Below, piece after piece: positions 52,161-61,287 of a DNA stretch of 64,000 nucleotides. Numbering within the stretch: position 1 is the stretch's first letter; the number at the start of each line of letters is the position of its first letter. Location of the stretch: NCBI RefSeq assembly GCF_042675645.1, contig NZ_JBHTJH010000001.1, positions 210,543 through 274,542 on the forward strand, in the 5' to 3' direction. The notes below the pieces were generated by a model. The model saw only the letters and a program-made list of their open reading frames with translations. It made no database searches and had not been told where the DNA came from. A program made the position numbers and the translations under genes. The stretch comes from Sungkyunkwania multivorans. GTDB taxonomy: Bacteria; Bacteroidota; Bacteroidia; Flavobacteriales; Flavobacteriaceae.

Positions 52161-52874
52161 ATGAAAAATAGTATCAGCATACTTCTTTTAGGGCTATTTA
52201 CCTACTGTGGATTTTCTCAGCAGTACGAGATCGAATATAATCACATTACCACCTTTGATGCGCACACTACGGAAGCCATTTACAAGTTGGCATATGCCAA
52301 TCAAAAAAGTACCTATTTCCAATTAAAGAGCGAATTCATCGAAAGTCTTGGAAATGATGTTATGGTTGCCAATGAAGGTGTTATTCCCTTTGTAGAAAAG
52401 GACTATTCGAAAAAAAGGGTTGTCTACAATCAGCCAATTGTAAACAAGATCGTATTTATTGAGGACCAGCTTCCTATGCAAAAATGGAAAATCACCAACG
52501 AGTCAAAGAAAATAAAGGATTTCAATTGCAGAAAAGCGACCACGTCATTTAGAGGTAGGGCATACACTGCTTGGTTCACCGAAGATATTCCAATCATCAA
52601 TGGACCCTGGAAATTTGATGGCCTCCCTGGATTGATTCTCGAAGTTGTCTCCAGCGACGGCGTGCTCAACATCGAGGCAGTGAAGATAGAGAAGACGTCT
52701 CATGTGACCACACCGATATTCAAATACAAGGAAGATGCACTTATGGCGTGGGAAGACTATTGCCAGAATTACCGAAAAGTGATCGACCGTATTCAGAAAA
52801 ACATGATGGCCGATACCGATCCCGATGTCGAATACAACATCACTTTGAATCTTGTCGAGGACATTGGTCTATAA
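52161..52874 (+). CDS. GLPGLI-family secreted protein
   Basis: The 237-residue protein has a signal (ISILLLGLFTYCGFSQQ) and the family motif in PWKFDGLPGLILEVVSSDG at about residues 148-166, preceded by CRKATTSFRGRAYTAWFTED. GLPGLI proteins occur throughout Bacteroidetes without known activity; many sit next to TonB-receptor-like genes, as here. The downstream gene starts 7 nt after this stop, so they form a tight pair. The role in the peptide locus is inferred from position. Confidence 0.88.
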   Translation: MKNSISILLLGLFTYCGFSQQYEIEYNHITTFDAHTTEAIYKLAYANQKSTYFQLKSEFIESLGNDVMVANEGVIPFVEKDYSKKRVVYNQPIVNKIVFIEDQLPMQKWKITNESKKIKDFNCRKATTSFRGRAYTAWFTEDIPIINGPWKFDGLPGLILEVVSSDGVLNIEAVKIEKTSHVTTPIFKYKEDALMAWEDYCQNYRKVIDRIQKNMMADTDPDVEYNITLNLVEDIGL

Positions 52875-52881
52875 TGCAGCT

Positions 52882-55518
52882 ATGGTTTCCAATTACAACT
52901 CGCTATTAAATCGCTATTTCCTTGGAGTTTGCCTCCTTCTGTTTTCAAAGGCATTGCTTGCTCAACAATTTAGCGGTACCATTACAGATTCTAGTCATAA
53001 GATCGTTAATGATTGCTATGTATTGCTGCTCAATGCCAACACCAATGAAGTCATTGAATATACAATGCCTAACGCAAAGGGCGAGTACCTAATGAATGTA
53101 GGTGGCCTCAATAGCCAAGACCTGAAACTTAAATGTCAAGGACTTGGCTATGATACAGCTTCGAAATCGATCTCCCTTAGTAGTGATATTTCTGTTTATA
53201 AGAACGACTTCGTACTTGCCATTAAGGAACAACATCTCGACGAAGTGGTGGTTATTTCTGAACGTATCGCCATTAATATAAAAAATGATACGATCATCTA
53301 TGATGTGTCAAAGTTCAAAAGGGCAGATGACCGAAAAATAATCAATGTGCTTAAGAACATGCCAGGAATCAACGTCGATGAACGTACAGGGTTGATCCAA
53401 TTTAAAGGTAAACCTATTGAGACCATACTGCTAGATGGAGACGACCTATTTGGAAAAGGATATTCTGTTGGGGCGCGCAACATCTCATCTGATATGGTGG
53501 AAAAGGTCGAAGCGATCGAGGACTATCAGGAAAACAAACTTAAAAAAGGACTTACAAGATCTGACAACGTGGTGCTCAACCTAAAATTCAAAAAGAACAA
53601 GTTTAAACTATCGGGAGAAGGTAGCGCCGGTTTTGGGAGGGACAACCATCTAGTGAATGTTAACAGTATCAACCTCTCTAGCAATATCAAAGGATTTGGC
53701 GTATTCAATGCCAATAATATTTCGATGAATCAAACCTCTTTCAACCAAGAAACATATCGCAACGAAAACCAGGAAGAGATTGAGAATTATAGCACAGATA
53801 TGTTCAGAGAAAGTAGTGTGACACAAGGTAATGTCTTCGAAAGGAGCTATGTCAACAACCTAAAATTTGGGACCTACAACAATCTCTTTAGAATATCGGA
53901 TAAGTTACTCTTGAAAAATAATATCGCTCTCTTTGGCGACAGTCAAAGATTCTCTTTCGTCTCGGCAAATGACTTTAATGCCAATGGAGAACGTATTCGC
54001 ACGTCGAACGAAACAAGTAACAGATCAAAGCCTTTCAATTTGGCCATATCTAACAGTATCGAATACGAACTATCAAATTCTTCTCAAATTCAATACACCG
54101 GTCGCATTGTCCGTAATACAAATTCTTTCACCCAAGAGAACATTCAAAATGGATCAATGTCATTTCAAACGGAGATCGGGCGCTCAAAGCTCTACTATCA
54201 ACAGTTTTTGAGATACACCAACAAACTCTCTTCCAAATCTTTATTGGAGTTTACCGCCTATCATTCCAATGATGAGCATAAACAAGAACTTTCCTTGGTC
54301 GGTCAAGAGCCAATTATCTCCAACGGACAGCTGTTCGATGAAGAAGCCATTAAAACCCAAAGATCTATCGCAGGTGGTAATATTTCTTATTTAAGAAAGA
54401 TTGGAAGTTTTGATTTTCAACTTGGGTTGCATCATCGACGCGACAAGGAGGATTTTGATGTATTCGCTGGCAACGAATTTAATGATCTTTACTATACCAA
54501 TATCTCCTCGAGTGCCATTGGTGAGCTCAACTACCGAAAACGGAAAAAGGTTCGGATCTCGGGTAGATTGGAAGTCGGACATTCGGACCGCTCTCTGGGA
54601 AATACCCAATACGGAGCACTTCAAGAACAAAACGACCTATTTATCAATTCTAGTGTGAAACTCAAGTTGAAAGTGAGTGATCAAAGCGTAATGTCATTGA
54701 GCCTTGGCAACAAGAACGAGACGAGCAGTAACTATTACTTGCTTTCAAATCCCCTGTTGATAGACAGCCGAACGATAATTAAGAGTGAGCCCTCACTGGA
54801 TTTCCGGAGATCATGGAGAGGCTCTGCCAGTTTCGCTACCTATGACCTCCTCAAGCAATCAAATTTCTCCTTGCTAGCCACCTATTCAGAGGAGCGCAAT
54901 GCTTTTTTAGCAAGACAAGATATCAACGAGGATGTAAGTATCATCACCTACTTTCAAAATCCCTTGACAAAAAAAGACATCAATATTTCGGCCTCAAGTG
55001 CTTTTTTCATGGATTTCATCAATAACAAAGTGAGCCTGAACGCCAATGCAAATTTTAATCGATTTTTCAATTCGATCAACAATGGCGCAACGACCGAGGT
55101 ATTCTCTTCCATCTATAATTTTAACATAGACCTCAACAGCGCATTCAAGGGATTCTTCAATTACAAGAGTAGCTTTGGCATCACCTATGTAGAGAACAAG
55201 CAAGACAATATCCCTGCTATTACCAATAATACTATCACTGCGGGGCTTGAGACTATCTTTAAATTCTCTGAAAAGATGCTTTGTAAAATCGATAACGAAC
55301 TGCTTTTGCCAAAAGGAAGTTCCATTAACAGCAATCAGCTGTTTGTAGATCTTTCATTCAATCGTTTTGAAAAGAAGGTCGAATATTTCGTGCTCGCAAG
55401 AAATCTTCTCAACAAGAGGTCTTTCAAGCAAATATCTACCACGGAGTTCTCCACTAGTGTATTTTCCAACAATTTGTTCGATAGATACATCGTACTGGGA
55501 ATCAATTATAGTTTTTAG
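52882..55518 (+). CDS. TonB-dependent-receptor-like outer membrane protein, GLPGLI partner
   Basis: From the ATG at 52882 the product is 878 residues with a signal ending near LLAQQ. It has a carboxypeptidase-regulatory-like domain (SGTITDSSHKIVNDCYVLLL), then a plug region (LDEVVVISERIAINIKNDTI, INVLKNMPGINVDERTGLI, PIETILLDGDDLFGKGY) and a long outer-membrane barrel ending RYIVLGINYSF. This is the type found beside GLPGLI genes, without a SusD partner. An in-frame TTG at 52852 would overlap the GLPGLI gene and add ten residues; the ATG gives the proper signal. Possible roles are transport or sensing of the small peptides; unproven. Confidence 0.85.
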   Translation: MVSNYNSLLNRYFLGVCLLLFSKALLAQQFSGTITDSSHKIVNDCYVLLLNANTNEVIEYTMPNAKGEYLMNVGGLNSQDLKLKCQGLGYDTASKSISLSSDISVYKNDFVLAIKEQHLDEVVVISERIAINIKNDTIIYDVSKFKRADDRKIINVLKNMPGINVDERTGLIQFKGKPIETILLDGDDLFGKGYSVGARNISSDMVEKVEAIEDYQENKLKKGLTRSDNVVLNLKFKKNKFKLSGEGSAGFGRDNHLVNVNSINLSSNIKGFGVFNANNISMNQTSFNQETYRNENQEEIENYSTDMFRESSVTQGNVFERSYVNNLKFGTYNNLFRISDKLLLKNNIALFGDSQRFSFVSANDFNANGERIRTSNETSNRSKPFNLAISNSIEYELSNSSQIQYTGRIVRNTNSFTQENIQNGSMSFQTEIGRSKLYYQQFLRYTNKLSSKSLLEFTAYHSNDEHKQELSLVGQEPIISNGQLFDEEAIKTQRSIAGGNISYLRKIGSFDFQLGLHHRRDKEDFDVFAGNEFNDLYYTNISSSAIGELNYRKRKKVRISGRLEVGHSDRSLGNTQYGALQEQNDLFINSSVKLKLKVSDQSVMSLSLGNKNETSSNYYLLSNPLLIDSRTIIKSEPSLDFRRSWRGSASFATYDLLKQSNFSLLATYSEERNAFLARQDINEDVSIITYFQNPLTKKDINISASSAFFMDFINNKVSLNANANFNRFFNSINNGATTEVFSSIYNFNIDLNSAFKGFFNYKSSFGITYVENKQDNIPAITNNTITAGLETIFKFSEKMLCKIDNELLLPKGSSINSNQLFVDLSFNRFEKKVEYFVLARNLLNKRSFKQISTTEFSTSVFSNNLFDRYIVLGINYSF

Positions 55519-55550
55519 AAAATAACGGTGTTAAACGTCCATCGTAAAGA

Positions 55551-56075
55551 TCAACGACTTGGAGGATAACGTTCCAATACCTTTACAACTAAGTTCTTAA
55601 AATTCGCTTCTCTCTTCTCGGGAGAGGCATTTTCGTTATACGAATTGCTGCTTACAGCTTGCCAGAATAGTGACTTACTTGAAGCATCAACGAAGTCGAA
55701 CTGTATCTCACGTACTAGACGAGATCCTAATGGAATTCCGACCGAAACACCTCCTCCAACGCTCCTTCCAGTGCCTCCCATACCTACCCCAACCGAACTG
55801 TTGTTCGCCGATTCCTCCATGCCACTTTGAATGTCGATCAAGAAGTCAGGCTCTTCTGATAAGACAAAACCTTTAGATTGCATAGCCGTGTTCAATACAT
55901 CGATGAGCCGCTTCGTGTCCAAGGGGCTCATGCCCGTATCCATATCGTCAAAATAGTTATAGGTCTTGTATTGAGAGAAATCCGCCTCGCGGTCGTAGTC
56001 GTAATTTACTTTTATTCCCGCACAGGAAACCATAAGTAGGAACAGGAATATGTATGGGGTGTGCTTACGTTTCAT
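55551..56075 (-). CDS. DUF4136-type lipoprotein
   Basis: From the ATG at 56075 the 174-residue protein has a lipoprotein signal (TPYIFLFLLMVSCAGIKV, cysteine at about residue 17). The DUF4136 pattern follows: YDYDREADFSQYKTYNYFDD, PDFLIDIQSG and a C-terminal LFWQAVSSNSY. A Gly-rich loop (VGVGMGGTGRSVGGGVSVG) is common in this family. Function unknown. The gene is convergent with the TonB-receptor gene. Confidence 0.82.
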   Translation of the reverse strand: MKRKHTPYIFLFLLMVSCAGIKVNYDYDREADFSQYKTYNYFDDMDTGMSPLDTKRLIDVLNTAMQSKGFVLSEEPDFLIDIQSGMEESANNSSVGVGMGGTGRSVGGGVSVGIPLGSRLVREIQFDFVDASSKSLFWQAVSSNSYNENASPEKREANFKNLVVKVLERYPPSR

Positions 56076-56129
56076 GATCATTGTTTTTATTAAATGTACA
56101 ATAAAACCATGAAAAGCACGATGCGAGGT

Positions 56130-57128
56130 CTAGGTGTTTAACATCTTCCAGAGTCGATCTTTCAATTCTTGCAAACCTTGCTGGGCAACCGAAGAGATAA
56201 ATAAATAAGGAACGTCGAGGTCTTTGTCAAGCTCTATTCGCATTTCTGCTTTCAATTCCTCGTCCAGCATATCTGATTTAGAGATAGCGATCAAGCGGTC
56301 TTTATCCAACATCTCTGGATTATACTTACGCAACTCATTGAGCAAAACATCATACTCCTTGGAAATATCCGGACTGTCTGCTGGAATCAAAAAGAGCAAT
56401 GTAGCGTTCCGTTCTATATGACGTAAAAAGTAATGTCCTAGACCTTTTCCTTCCGAGGCACCTTCGATAATTCCAGGGATATCGGCTACGACAAAGGTTT
56501 GGTAGTCCCTATACTTTACTATCCCAAGATTGGGCTTTAACGTTGTGAATTCGTAATCCGCGATCTTGGGTTTGGCAGCTGTAATTACCGAAAGTAGGGT
56601 TGATTTTCCAGCATTTGGGAATCCAACAAGACCCACATCTGCCAGTACCTTTAACTCAAGAATGATCTCCTTCTCTACACCCTCGATACCAGGTTGGGCA
56701 TATCTTGGCGTTTGATTGGTTGAGGATTTAAAATGCCAATTACCGCGTCCTCCCATGCCTCCTTCGGCAATGATACGCTCTTCCCCATCTTTGGTGATCT
56801 CAAAGAGGATCTCATTCGTTTCTTTATCTCTCACCACGGTTCCTAAGGGAACGTCCATATATACGTCCTCACCATCGGCACCAGTGCTTCGCTGCTTGCT
56901 ACCATGGCCGCCATGCGTGGCTCTAAAATGTCTTTTGAATTTGTAGGTGTAAAGTGTCCAAAGGTTCTTGTTTCCCCTGATGATCACATGCCCTCCTCTA
57001 CCGCCATCACCGCCATCCGGACCGCCTTTGGTAATATACTTCTCGCGATGCAGATGCACCGAACCAGCACCACCGTTTCCAGAGCTGACATATAGCTTTA
57101 CGTAATCGACAAAATTTCCTTCGGTCAT
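56130..57128 (-). CDS. obg: GTPase Obg
   Basis: Essential GTPase linked to 50S assembly and stress response. The 332-residue protein has the Gly-rich OBG fold (VKLYVSSGNGGAGSVHLHRE, GGPDGGDGGRGGHVIIRG) and the G domain with GFPNAGKSTLLSVITAAKP, switch ADYEFTTLKPNLG and DIPGIIEGASEGKGLG, plus the ISKSDML specificity region. The OCT C-terminal domain is absent, as is common outside Bacillus. It lies 57 nt downstream of the Hpt-Adk gene. Confidence 0.95.
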   Translation of the reverse strand: MTEGNFVDYVKLYVSSGNGGAGSVHLHREKYITKGGPDGGDGGRGGHVIIRGNKNLWTLYTYKFKRHFRATHGGHGSKQRSTGADGEDVYMDVPLGTVVRDKETNEILFEITKDGEERIIAEGGMGGRGNWHFKSSTNQTPRYAQPGIEGVEKEIILELKVLADVGLVGFPNAGKSTLLSVITAAKPKIADYEFTTLKPNLGIVKYRDYQTFVVADIPGIIEGASEGKGLGHYFLRHIERNATLLFLIPADSPDISKEYDVLLNELRKYNPEMLDKDRLIAISKSDMLDEELKAEMRIELDKDLDVPYLFISSVAQQGLQELKDRLWKMLNT

Positions 57129-57185
57129 CTTTCTAGGTCATCCCAGATGTAAGAAGATCAGCTGGGCTTGTTATAAAATTATATG

Positions 57186-58310
57186 CTATCCGCCAACCGT
57201 GGTCGACAATTCGTCGATCACCTTGCTTAAACGCTCTGTGATCTCTGTGATATCTCCAACGCCATCTACGGCATAGAACTTCCCTTGCTTGGCATAGTAA
57301 TCCTTAAGGATGGCCGTCTTTTCATTGTATTCATCAAAACGATTGCGGATCTTTTCTTCATCCTGGTCATCGCTTCTACCGCTTGTTTTGCCTCGCTCTA
57401 GCAAGCGTTGTACCAATAGGTCGGTATCCACCTCAAGTGCGATACAGGCATTGATGCCTTCATTCATTTCGCTAAGAAAAGTGTCCAACGCCTCGGCCTG
57501 TGCTTCGGTACGTGGAAAGCCATCAAATATAAATCCTTTGGCATCACTATTCTTTTCAACTTCGGCCTTCAACATGTTGATAGTTACCTCGTCTGGCACC
57601 AAGTCACCATTGTCTATATAGGTTTTGGCAAGTTTTCCAAGGTCGGTCGCATTCTTAATGTTTTCTCTAAAGACAACACCGGTAGAAATATGAACCAAAT
57701 GGTATCGATCCTTTAAAAATTCTGCCTGTGTTCCTTTTCCTGCACCTGGAGGGCCAAATAACACCAAATTTGTCATGTTGTTCTCTTTAAGTTGATATAC
57801 TTTTGGTAGATTCCTACCTAATTCATTATAATCCAATCCGTACCCTATGATAAACTTATCAGGGATTTCCATTCCCACATAATCGATATTATATTCTCCC
57901 TCATAGGCCTCTTTCTTGTAGAACATGGCCGCAATTTTAAATTGCTTCACATTCATCTCCGAGAACATCCCCACCAAGGTTTCTATCGTCTTTCCAGTAT
58001 CGGCGATATCCTCAAGAATAACGACACTTCGCCCTTCGAGATCGATGGAGACGTCGAGCAAGGTCTCTACGATCCCTGTAGACGACAAACCGTGGTATGA
58101 GCTCAATTTCACGAAGCTCACCTCGCATTCGTAAGGGTATGCCCTGATCAGATCTGATGCGAACATAAAGGCCCCATTCAATACGCCGACAAATACCGGT
58201 ACGGAATCTTTGAAATCTTCCGATATCTCATGAGCCATCCTTTGAACGGCCGTCTGTATCTCGGTCTCAGAAATAAATGGTGAAAAGTATTTGTCGTGTA
58301 GTTTTATCAC
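57186..58310 (-). CDS. Fused hypoxanthine phosphoribosyltransferase-adenylate kinase
   Basis: Residues 1-170 form a hypoxanthine phosphoribosyltransferase, with PRPP motif VVILEDIADTGKTIETLVGM (about 94-113), for purine salvage to IMP or GMP. Residues about 178-374 form an adenylate kinase: P-loop LFGPPGAGKGTQAEFLKDRY, FIFDGFPRTEAQAEAL and lid region RLLERGKTSGRSDDQDEEKI. Cysteines for a zinc lid are absent, as in the short-lid type. The whole open frame is continuous through the junction. Purine genes purK/purE diverge upstream. Such fusions occur in Flavobacteriaceae. Confidence 0.93.
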   Translation of the reverse strand: MIKLHDKYFSPFISETEIQTAVQRMAHEISEDFKDSVPVFVGVLNGAFMFASDLIRAYPYECEVSFVKLSSYHGLSSTGIVETLLDVSIDLEGRSVVILEDIADTGKTIETLVGMFSEMNVKQFKIAAMFYKKEAYEGEYNIDYVGMEIPDKFIIGYGLDYNELGRNLPKVYQLKENNMTNLVLFGPPGAGKGTQAEFLKDRYHLVHISTGVVFRENIKNATDLGKLAKTYIDNGDLVPDEVTINMLKAEVEKNSDAKGFIFDGFPRTEAQAEALDTFLSEMNEGINACIALEVDTDLLVQRLLERGKTSGRSDDQDEEKIRNRFDEYNEKTAILKDYYAKQGKFYAVDGVGDITEITERLSKVIDELSTTVGG

Positions 58311-58410
58311 TTTCGAAACTAATTACTGGATGTTCTTAGAGCTTTTTTCGTATAGATCGAAATACCTTTGATGTAAAGTACTCCAAACAAAAATATCCCT
58401 AAGAAAACTG

Positions 58411-58418
58411 CAAAGATA
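58411..58418 (-). promoter_or_regulatory. Probable -7 element of the hpt-adk promoter
   Basis: On the minus strand TATCTTTG at 58418-58411 matches TAnnTTTG exactly. No good TTG is seen 19-21 nt upstream, so only half the promoter is supported. It predicts a leader of about 95 nt. Confidence 0.4.
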
Positions 58419-58536
58419 CCATTTTCATGGGTTTTAATTTTTGTAATTGCCCGAAATATGTCAAAAAAATAAGAATCCCAAAGTATCTAAACGACCAACA
58501 AGCATTCTGAGCAAATTTTAGCCGGTCGGATTTGAT

Positions 58537-58565
58537 TTGTATTTTACGATTTAAACGTATTTTTG
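58537..58565 (+). promoter_or_regulatory. Promoter of the purK-purE operon
   Basis: TTG at 58537-58539, an 18-nt spacer, and TATTTTTG at 58558-58565 (exact TAnnTTTG). The ATG of purK follows after 37 nt. No purine riboswitch structure was recognised in the short leader. Confidence 0.55.
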
Positions 58566-58602
58566 TCTTGTAACAACGAACGACAACACAGCTTTGCCAC
58601 AC

Positions 58603-59760
58603 ATGACAAATTATTTTTCCTCGAACTTCACCCTCGGTATCTTAGGCGGAGGGCAGCTCGGCAAAATGCTACTTTCAGAGACCCGAAAGTTTGATATCAA
58701 AACACGCGTACTGGACCCAAATGAGGATGCTCCCTGCAAAATTGCCTGCAATGATTTTGAGCAAGGTGACCTCATGGACTTTGAAACAGTCTATAACTTT
58801 GGCAAGAAAGTAGACCTGCTCACCATCGAAATAGAGAACGTTAATGTAGAGGCATTGGAAAAGTTGGAGGAGGAAGGTGTCAATGTCTATCCTTCAGCCA
58901 AAAATCTTTATACCATTCAAAACAAGGCAAAGCAAAAACTTTTTTATATCGACCATAACATTCCAACAGCGCCTTTTTCGAGATTTGCCTATACCCATGA
59001 AATTGAGACGGCCCTCAAACACGAAACGATCTCTTTTCCATTCGTTTGGAAAAGTACCCAATTTGGATATGACGGACAAGGTGTAAAAATTGTGCGTACT
59101 TATGCAGACCTGGAAACACTTCCCAATGTGGAGTGTATTGCCGAAGAGATGATCCCGTTCAAGAACGAATTGGCAGTGATTGTCGCGAGAAGCGTATCTG
59201 GCGAAATGAGAACGTATCCTGTGGTAGAAATGGAGTTCCATCCCGAAGCCAATCAGGTGGAGTATGTGATCTGTCCGGCGAGAATCTCCAAAGAAGTTGC
59301 GAAACAAGCTGAGTTTGTTGCGCTTAAGGTCTCACAGGCCTACGGACATGTGGGTTTGTTGGCAGTAGAAATGTTTCAGACGCAAGAGGATGAGATTCTG
59401 GTGAATGAGGTCGCACCAAGGCCTCATAACAGTGGTCATTACAGCATTGAAGCCGCATACACCTCGCAATTTGAGCAACATTTGCGCGCAATCTTGGGAC
59501 TGCCCTTGGGTGATACAAAAAGTAAAGTGGCAGGTATTATGGTCAATCTTGTGGGGGCTGAAGACCACACAGGAGAAGTTGTCTATGAAGATATCGAAAA
59601 GATCATGCAGCTAGCAGGGGTGACCCCGCATATCTATGGTAAACGACAAACACGTCCATTTAGAAAGATGGGGCATGTGACCATCGTCAATGAAGATGTG
59701 AATGAAGCACGAAAGATCGCCGAAAAGGTAAAGAGAACGATAAGAGTGATCAGTAAATAG
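58603..59760 (+). CDS. purK: 5-(carboxyamino)imidazole ribonucleotide synthase (PurK)
   Basis: ATP-grasp enzyme that carboxylates AIR to N5-CAIR in purine synthesis. From the ATG at 58603 the product is 385 residues; it begins with the glycine loop FTLGILGGGQLGKMLLSE. It has the ATP-grasp block WKSTQFGYDGQGVKIV, the catalytic-region VEMEFHPEANQVEYV and LVNEVAPRPHNSGHYSIEA. A TTG at 58594 in frame adds three residues and is less likely. It is followed by purE 28 nt later. Confidence 0.93.
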   Translation: MTNYFSSNFTLGILGGGQLGKMLLSETRKFDIKTRVLDPNEDAPCKIACNDFEQGDLMDFETVYNFGKKVDLLTIEIENVNVEALEKLEEEGVNVYPSAKNLYTIQNKAKQKLFYIDHNIPTAPFSRFAYTHEIETALKHETISFPFVWKSTQFGYDGQGVKIVRTYADLETLPNVECIAEEMIPFKNELAVIVARSVSGEMRTYPVVEMEFHPEANQVEYVICPARISKEVAKQAEFVALKVSQAYGHVGLLAVEMFQTQEDEILVNEVAPRPHNSGHYSIEAAYTSQFEQHLRAILGLPLGDTKSKVAGIMVNLVGAEDHTGEVVYEDIEKIMQLAGVTPHIYGKRQTRPFRKMGHVTIVNEDVNEARKIAEKVKRTIRVISK

Positions 59761-59788
59761 AATTAATGACAAATAAACGATAGAATCA

Positions 59789-60274
59789 ATGAAAGTAGGA
59801 ATCATCATGGGAAGTACCAGCGACCTTCCCGTTATGCAAGAAGCCATCGACATTTTGAAGGGCTTTGACATAGAGGTCGAAGTGGATATCGTTTCGGCGC
59901 ATCGCACCCCCGACAAACTTTTCGACTATGGAAAGCATGCGCATACCCGTGGCATTGCCGTGATCATTGCTGGAGCCGGAGGTGCCGCGCATCTTCCTGG
60001 GATGGTCGCCTCGCTATCGCCCTTACCCGTTATCGGTGTCCCTGTAAAAAGCAGAAACTCCATCGACGGCTGGGATTCTATACTTTCGATCTTGCAAATG
60101 CCAGGTGGTGTTCCCGTAGCAACCGTAGCCTTGGATGGCGCCAAGAATGCTGGAATCCTAGCTGCGCAGATCATCGGAACTTCTGACAAATGTGTGCTCG
60201 ATAAGGTCCTTGTCTACAAAGAGGGACTGAAGCAAAAGGTGATCGAAGGTGCCAAAAGTGTGCATAAGAAGTAA
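59789..60274 (+). CDS. purE: N5-carboxyaminoimidazole ribonucleotide mutase (PurE)
   Basis: Class I PurE converts N5-CAIR from PurK to CAIR. The 161-residue protein starts MKVGIIMGSTSDLPVMQEAI and contains the active-site SAHRTPDKL with the conserved histidine, AGAGGAAHLPGMVAS, and PGGVPVATVALDGAKNAG. It forms an operon with purK, so the two-step PurK/PurE route is intact. Confidence 0.95.
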   Translation: MKVGIIMGSTSDLPVMQEAIDILKGFDIEVEVDIVSAHRTPDKLFDYGKHAHTRGIAVIIAGAGGAAHLPGMVASLSPLPVIGVPVKSRNSIDGWDSILSILQMPGGVPVATVALDGAKNAGILAAQIIGTSDKCVLDKVLVYKEGLKQKVIEGAKSVHKK

Positions 60275-60307
60275 TGTTTAACTTTGTGTATTCTGTAGTT
60301 GAGTCTC

Positions 60308-60406
60308 CTAGGGTTGAAACCCTAGATTCAGAAAAAGTTGGTTTATATTATTCAACACTCAATCCGTTATTCAATAATTTTTGTTTCCTAGGGTTGAAAC
60401 CCAAGG
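60308..60406. repeat. Pair of REP-like hairpins between convergent purE and patatin genes
   Basis: CTAGGGTT-GA-AACCCTAG (60308-60325) is a perfect 8-bp stem; CCTAGGGTTGAAACCCAAGG (60387-60406) is a near copy with one mismatch. Both are in the same orientation 80 bp apart. They sit between convergent genes and could act as terminators or are remnants of a REP family. Confidence 0.65.
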
Positions 60407-60427
60407 TTATGGCGGTGTATTCATCTT

Positions 60428-61210
60428 CTATACAACCAATTCCTTATCCAATAGGCGGCTCGCATGATCATAGCCCATGATATATGCCTGCTCGATACCT
60501 TTCTTGTCCAAAATACCGATTCTATCCAGGTGTTCAGGAATGAACAGTAGGTCTGGAATATCCAATTTTGGCAGGCAATTGGCATGCATCAACAACAAAT
60601 TGGCCCTATTGGTAAGTTGTAAGGACGAACTGAAGCCAGATCTATCCACCTCGCGCATGGCCGTCACATAGCTGCCAATGATCAGATCGCACTTGCCCAC
60701 CAATGGCTCAACAGGAAAATTGTTCATTACGCCACCATCGGTGTAATGCAGGTTGTCGATCTCGACAGGACTAAACACTGGCGGCAACGCGGCGGAGGCC
60801 AAAAGCGCTTTGATCAGTGGTCCTTCTTCGAAGATCACCGATTCCCCTTTTTCTAGGTTGGTAGCGACCACAAAGAGTTGACGATGCAGCTCCGAAAAAT
60901 TGTCCTCTGGAAAATAATCTTCAAAAAAGCCGCGATAGCGCTCGGTATCTATGAGTCCAGGCTTGTACAGGGTGAAAAAATTATATCGAAACAGCGGGGT
61001 GTTCTTAAAGAAGCGCAACATCTCTTCTGGGGCAATATCCTTGGCGTACAAGGCTCCTATCAAAGCACCGGCACTGGCACCGGAGACGATCTGTGGAAGA
61101 ATGCCCCGTTCGGAGAGTGCCTCCAAAACACCAATATGCGCCATCCCTTTGATGCCGCCTCCAGAAAGGACGATGCCTACTTTCTTGGAAGTGAATTCTT
61201 CAAGTTTCAA
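60428..61210 (-). CDS. Patatin-like phospholipase
   Basis: Cytoplasmic or membrane-linked serine lipase family with a Ser-Asp dyad. The 260-residue protein has the oxyanion glycine loop VLSGGGIKGMAHIGVLEAL (about residues 14-32), nucleophile GASAGALIGALY (GxSxG, about 43-54), and the catalytic aspartate in DGGVMNNFPVEPL. Length fits a minimal bacterial patatin. Natural lipid substrate is unknown. Confidence 0.92.
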   Translation of the reverse strand: MKLEEFTSKKVGIVLSGGGIKGMAHIGVLEALSERGILPQIVSGASAGALIGALYAKDIAPEEMLRFFKNTPLFRYNFFTLYKPGLIDTERYRGFFEDYFPEDNFSELHRQLFVVATNLEKGESVIFEEGPLIKALLASAALPPVFSPVEIDNLHYTDGGVMNNFPVEPLVGKCDLIIGSYVTAMREVDRSGFSSSLQLTNRANLLLMHANCLPKLDIPDLLFIPEHLDRIGILDKKGIEQAYIMGYDHASRLLDKELVV

Positions 61211-61287
61211 CTACTAAGGTATTTACTGGTTTAGGTACTTCGAAGCTACGAAAGAAAAAGAAAATCACCCTTTGTTTTCGCTAAAAA

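Noticed and set aside
60274..60480. A 68-residue frame after purE
   Set aside because: It runs through two REP-like hairpins and into the antisense of the patatin gene; no protein-like features.
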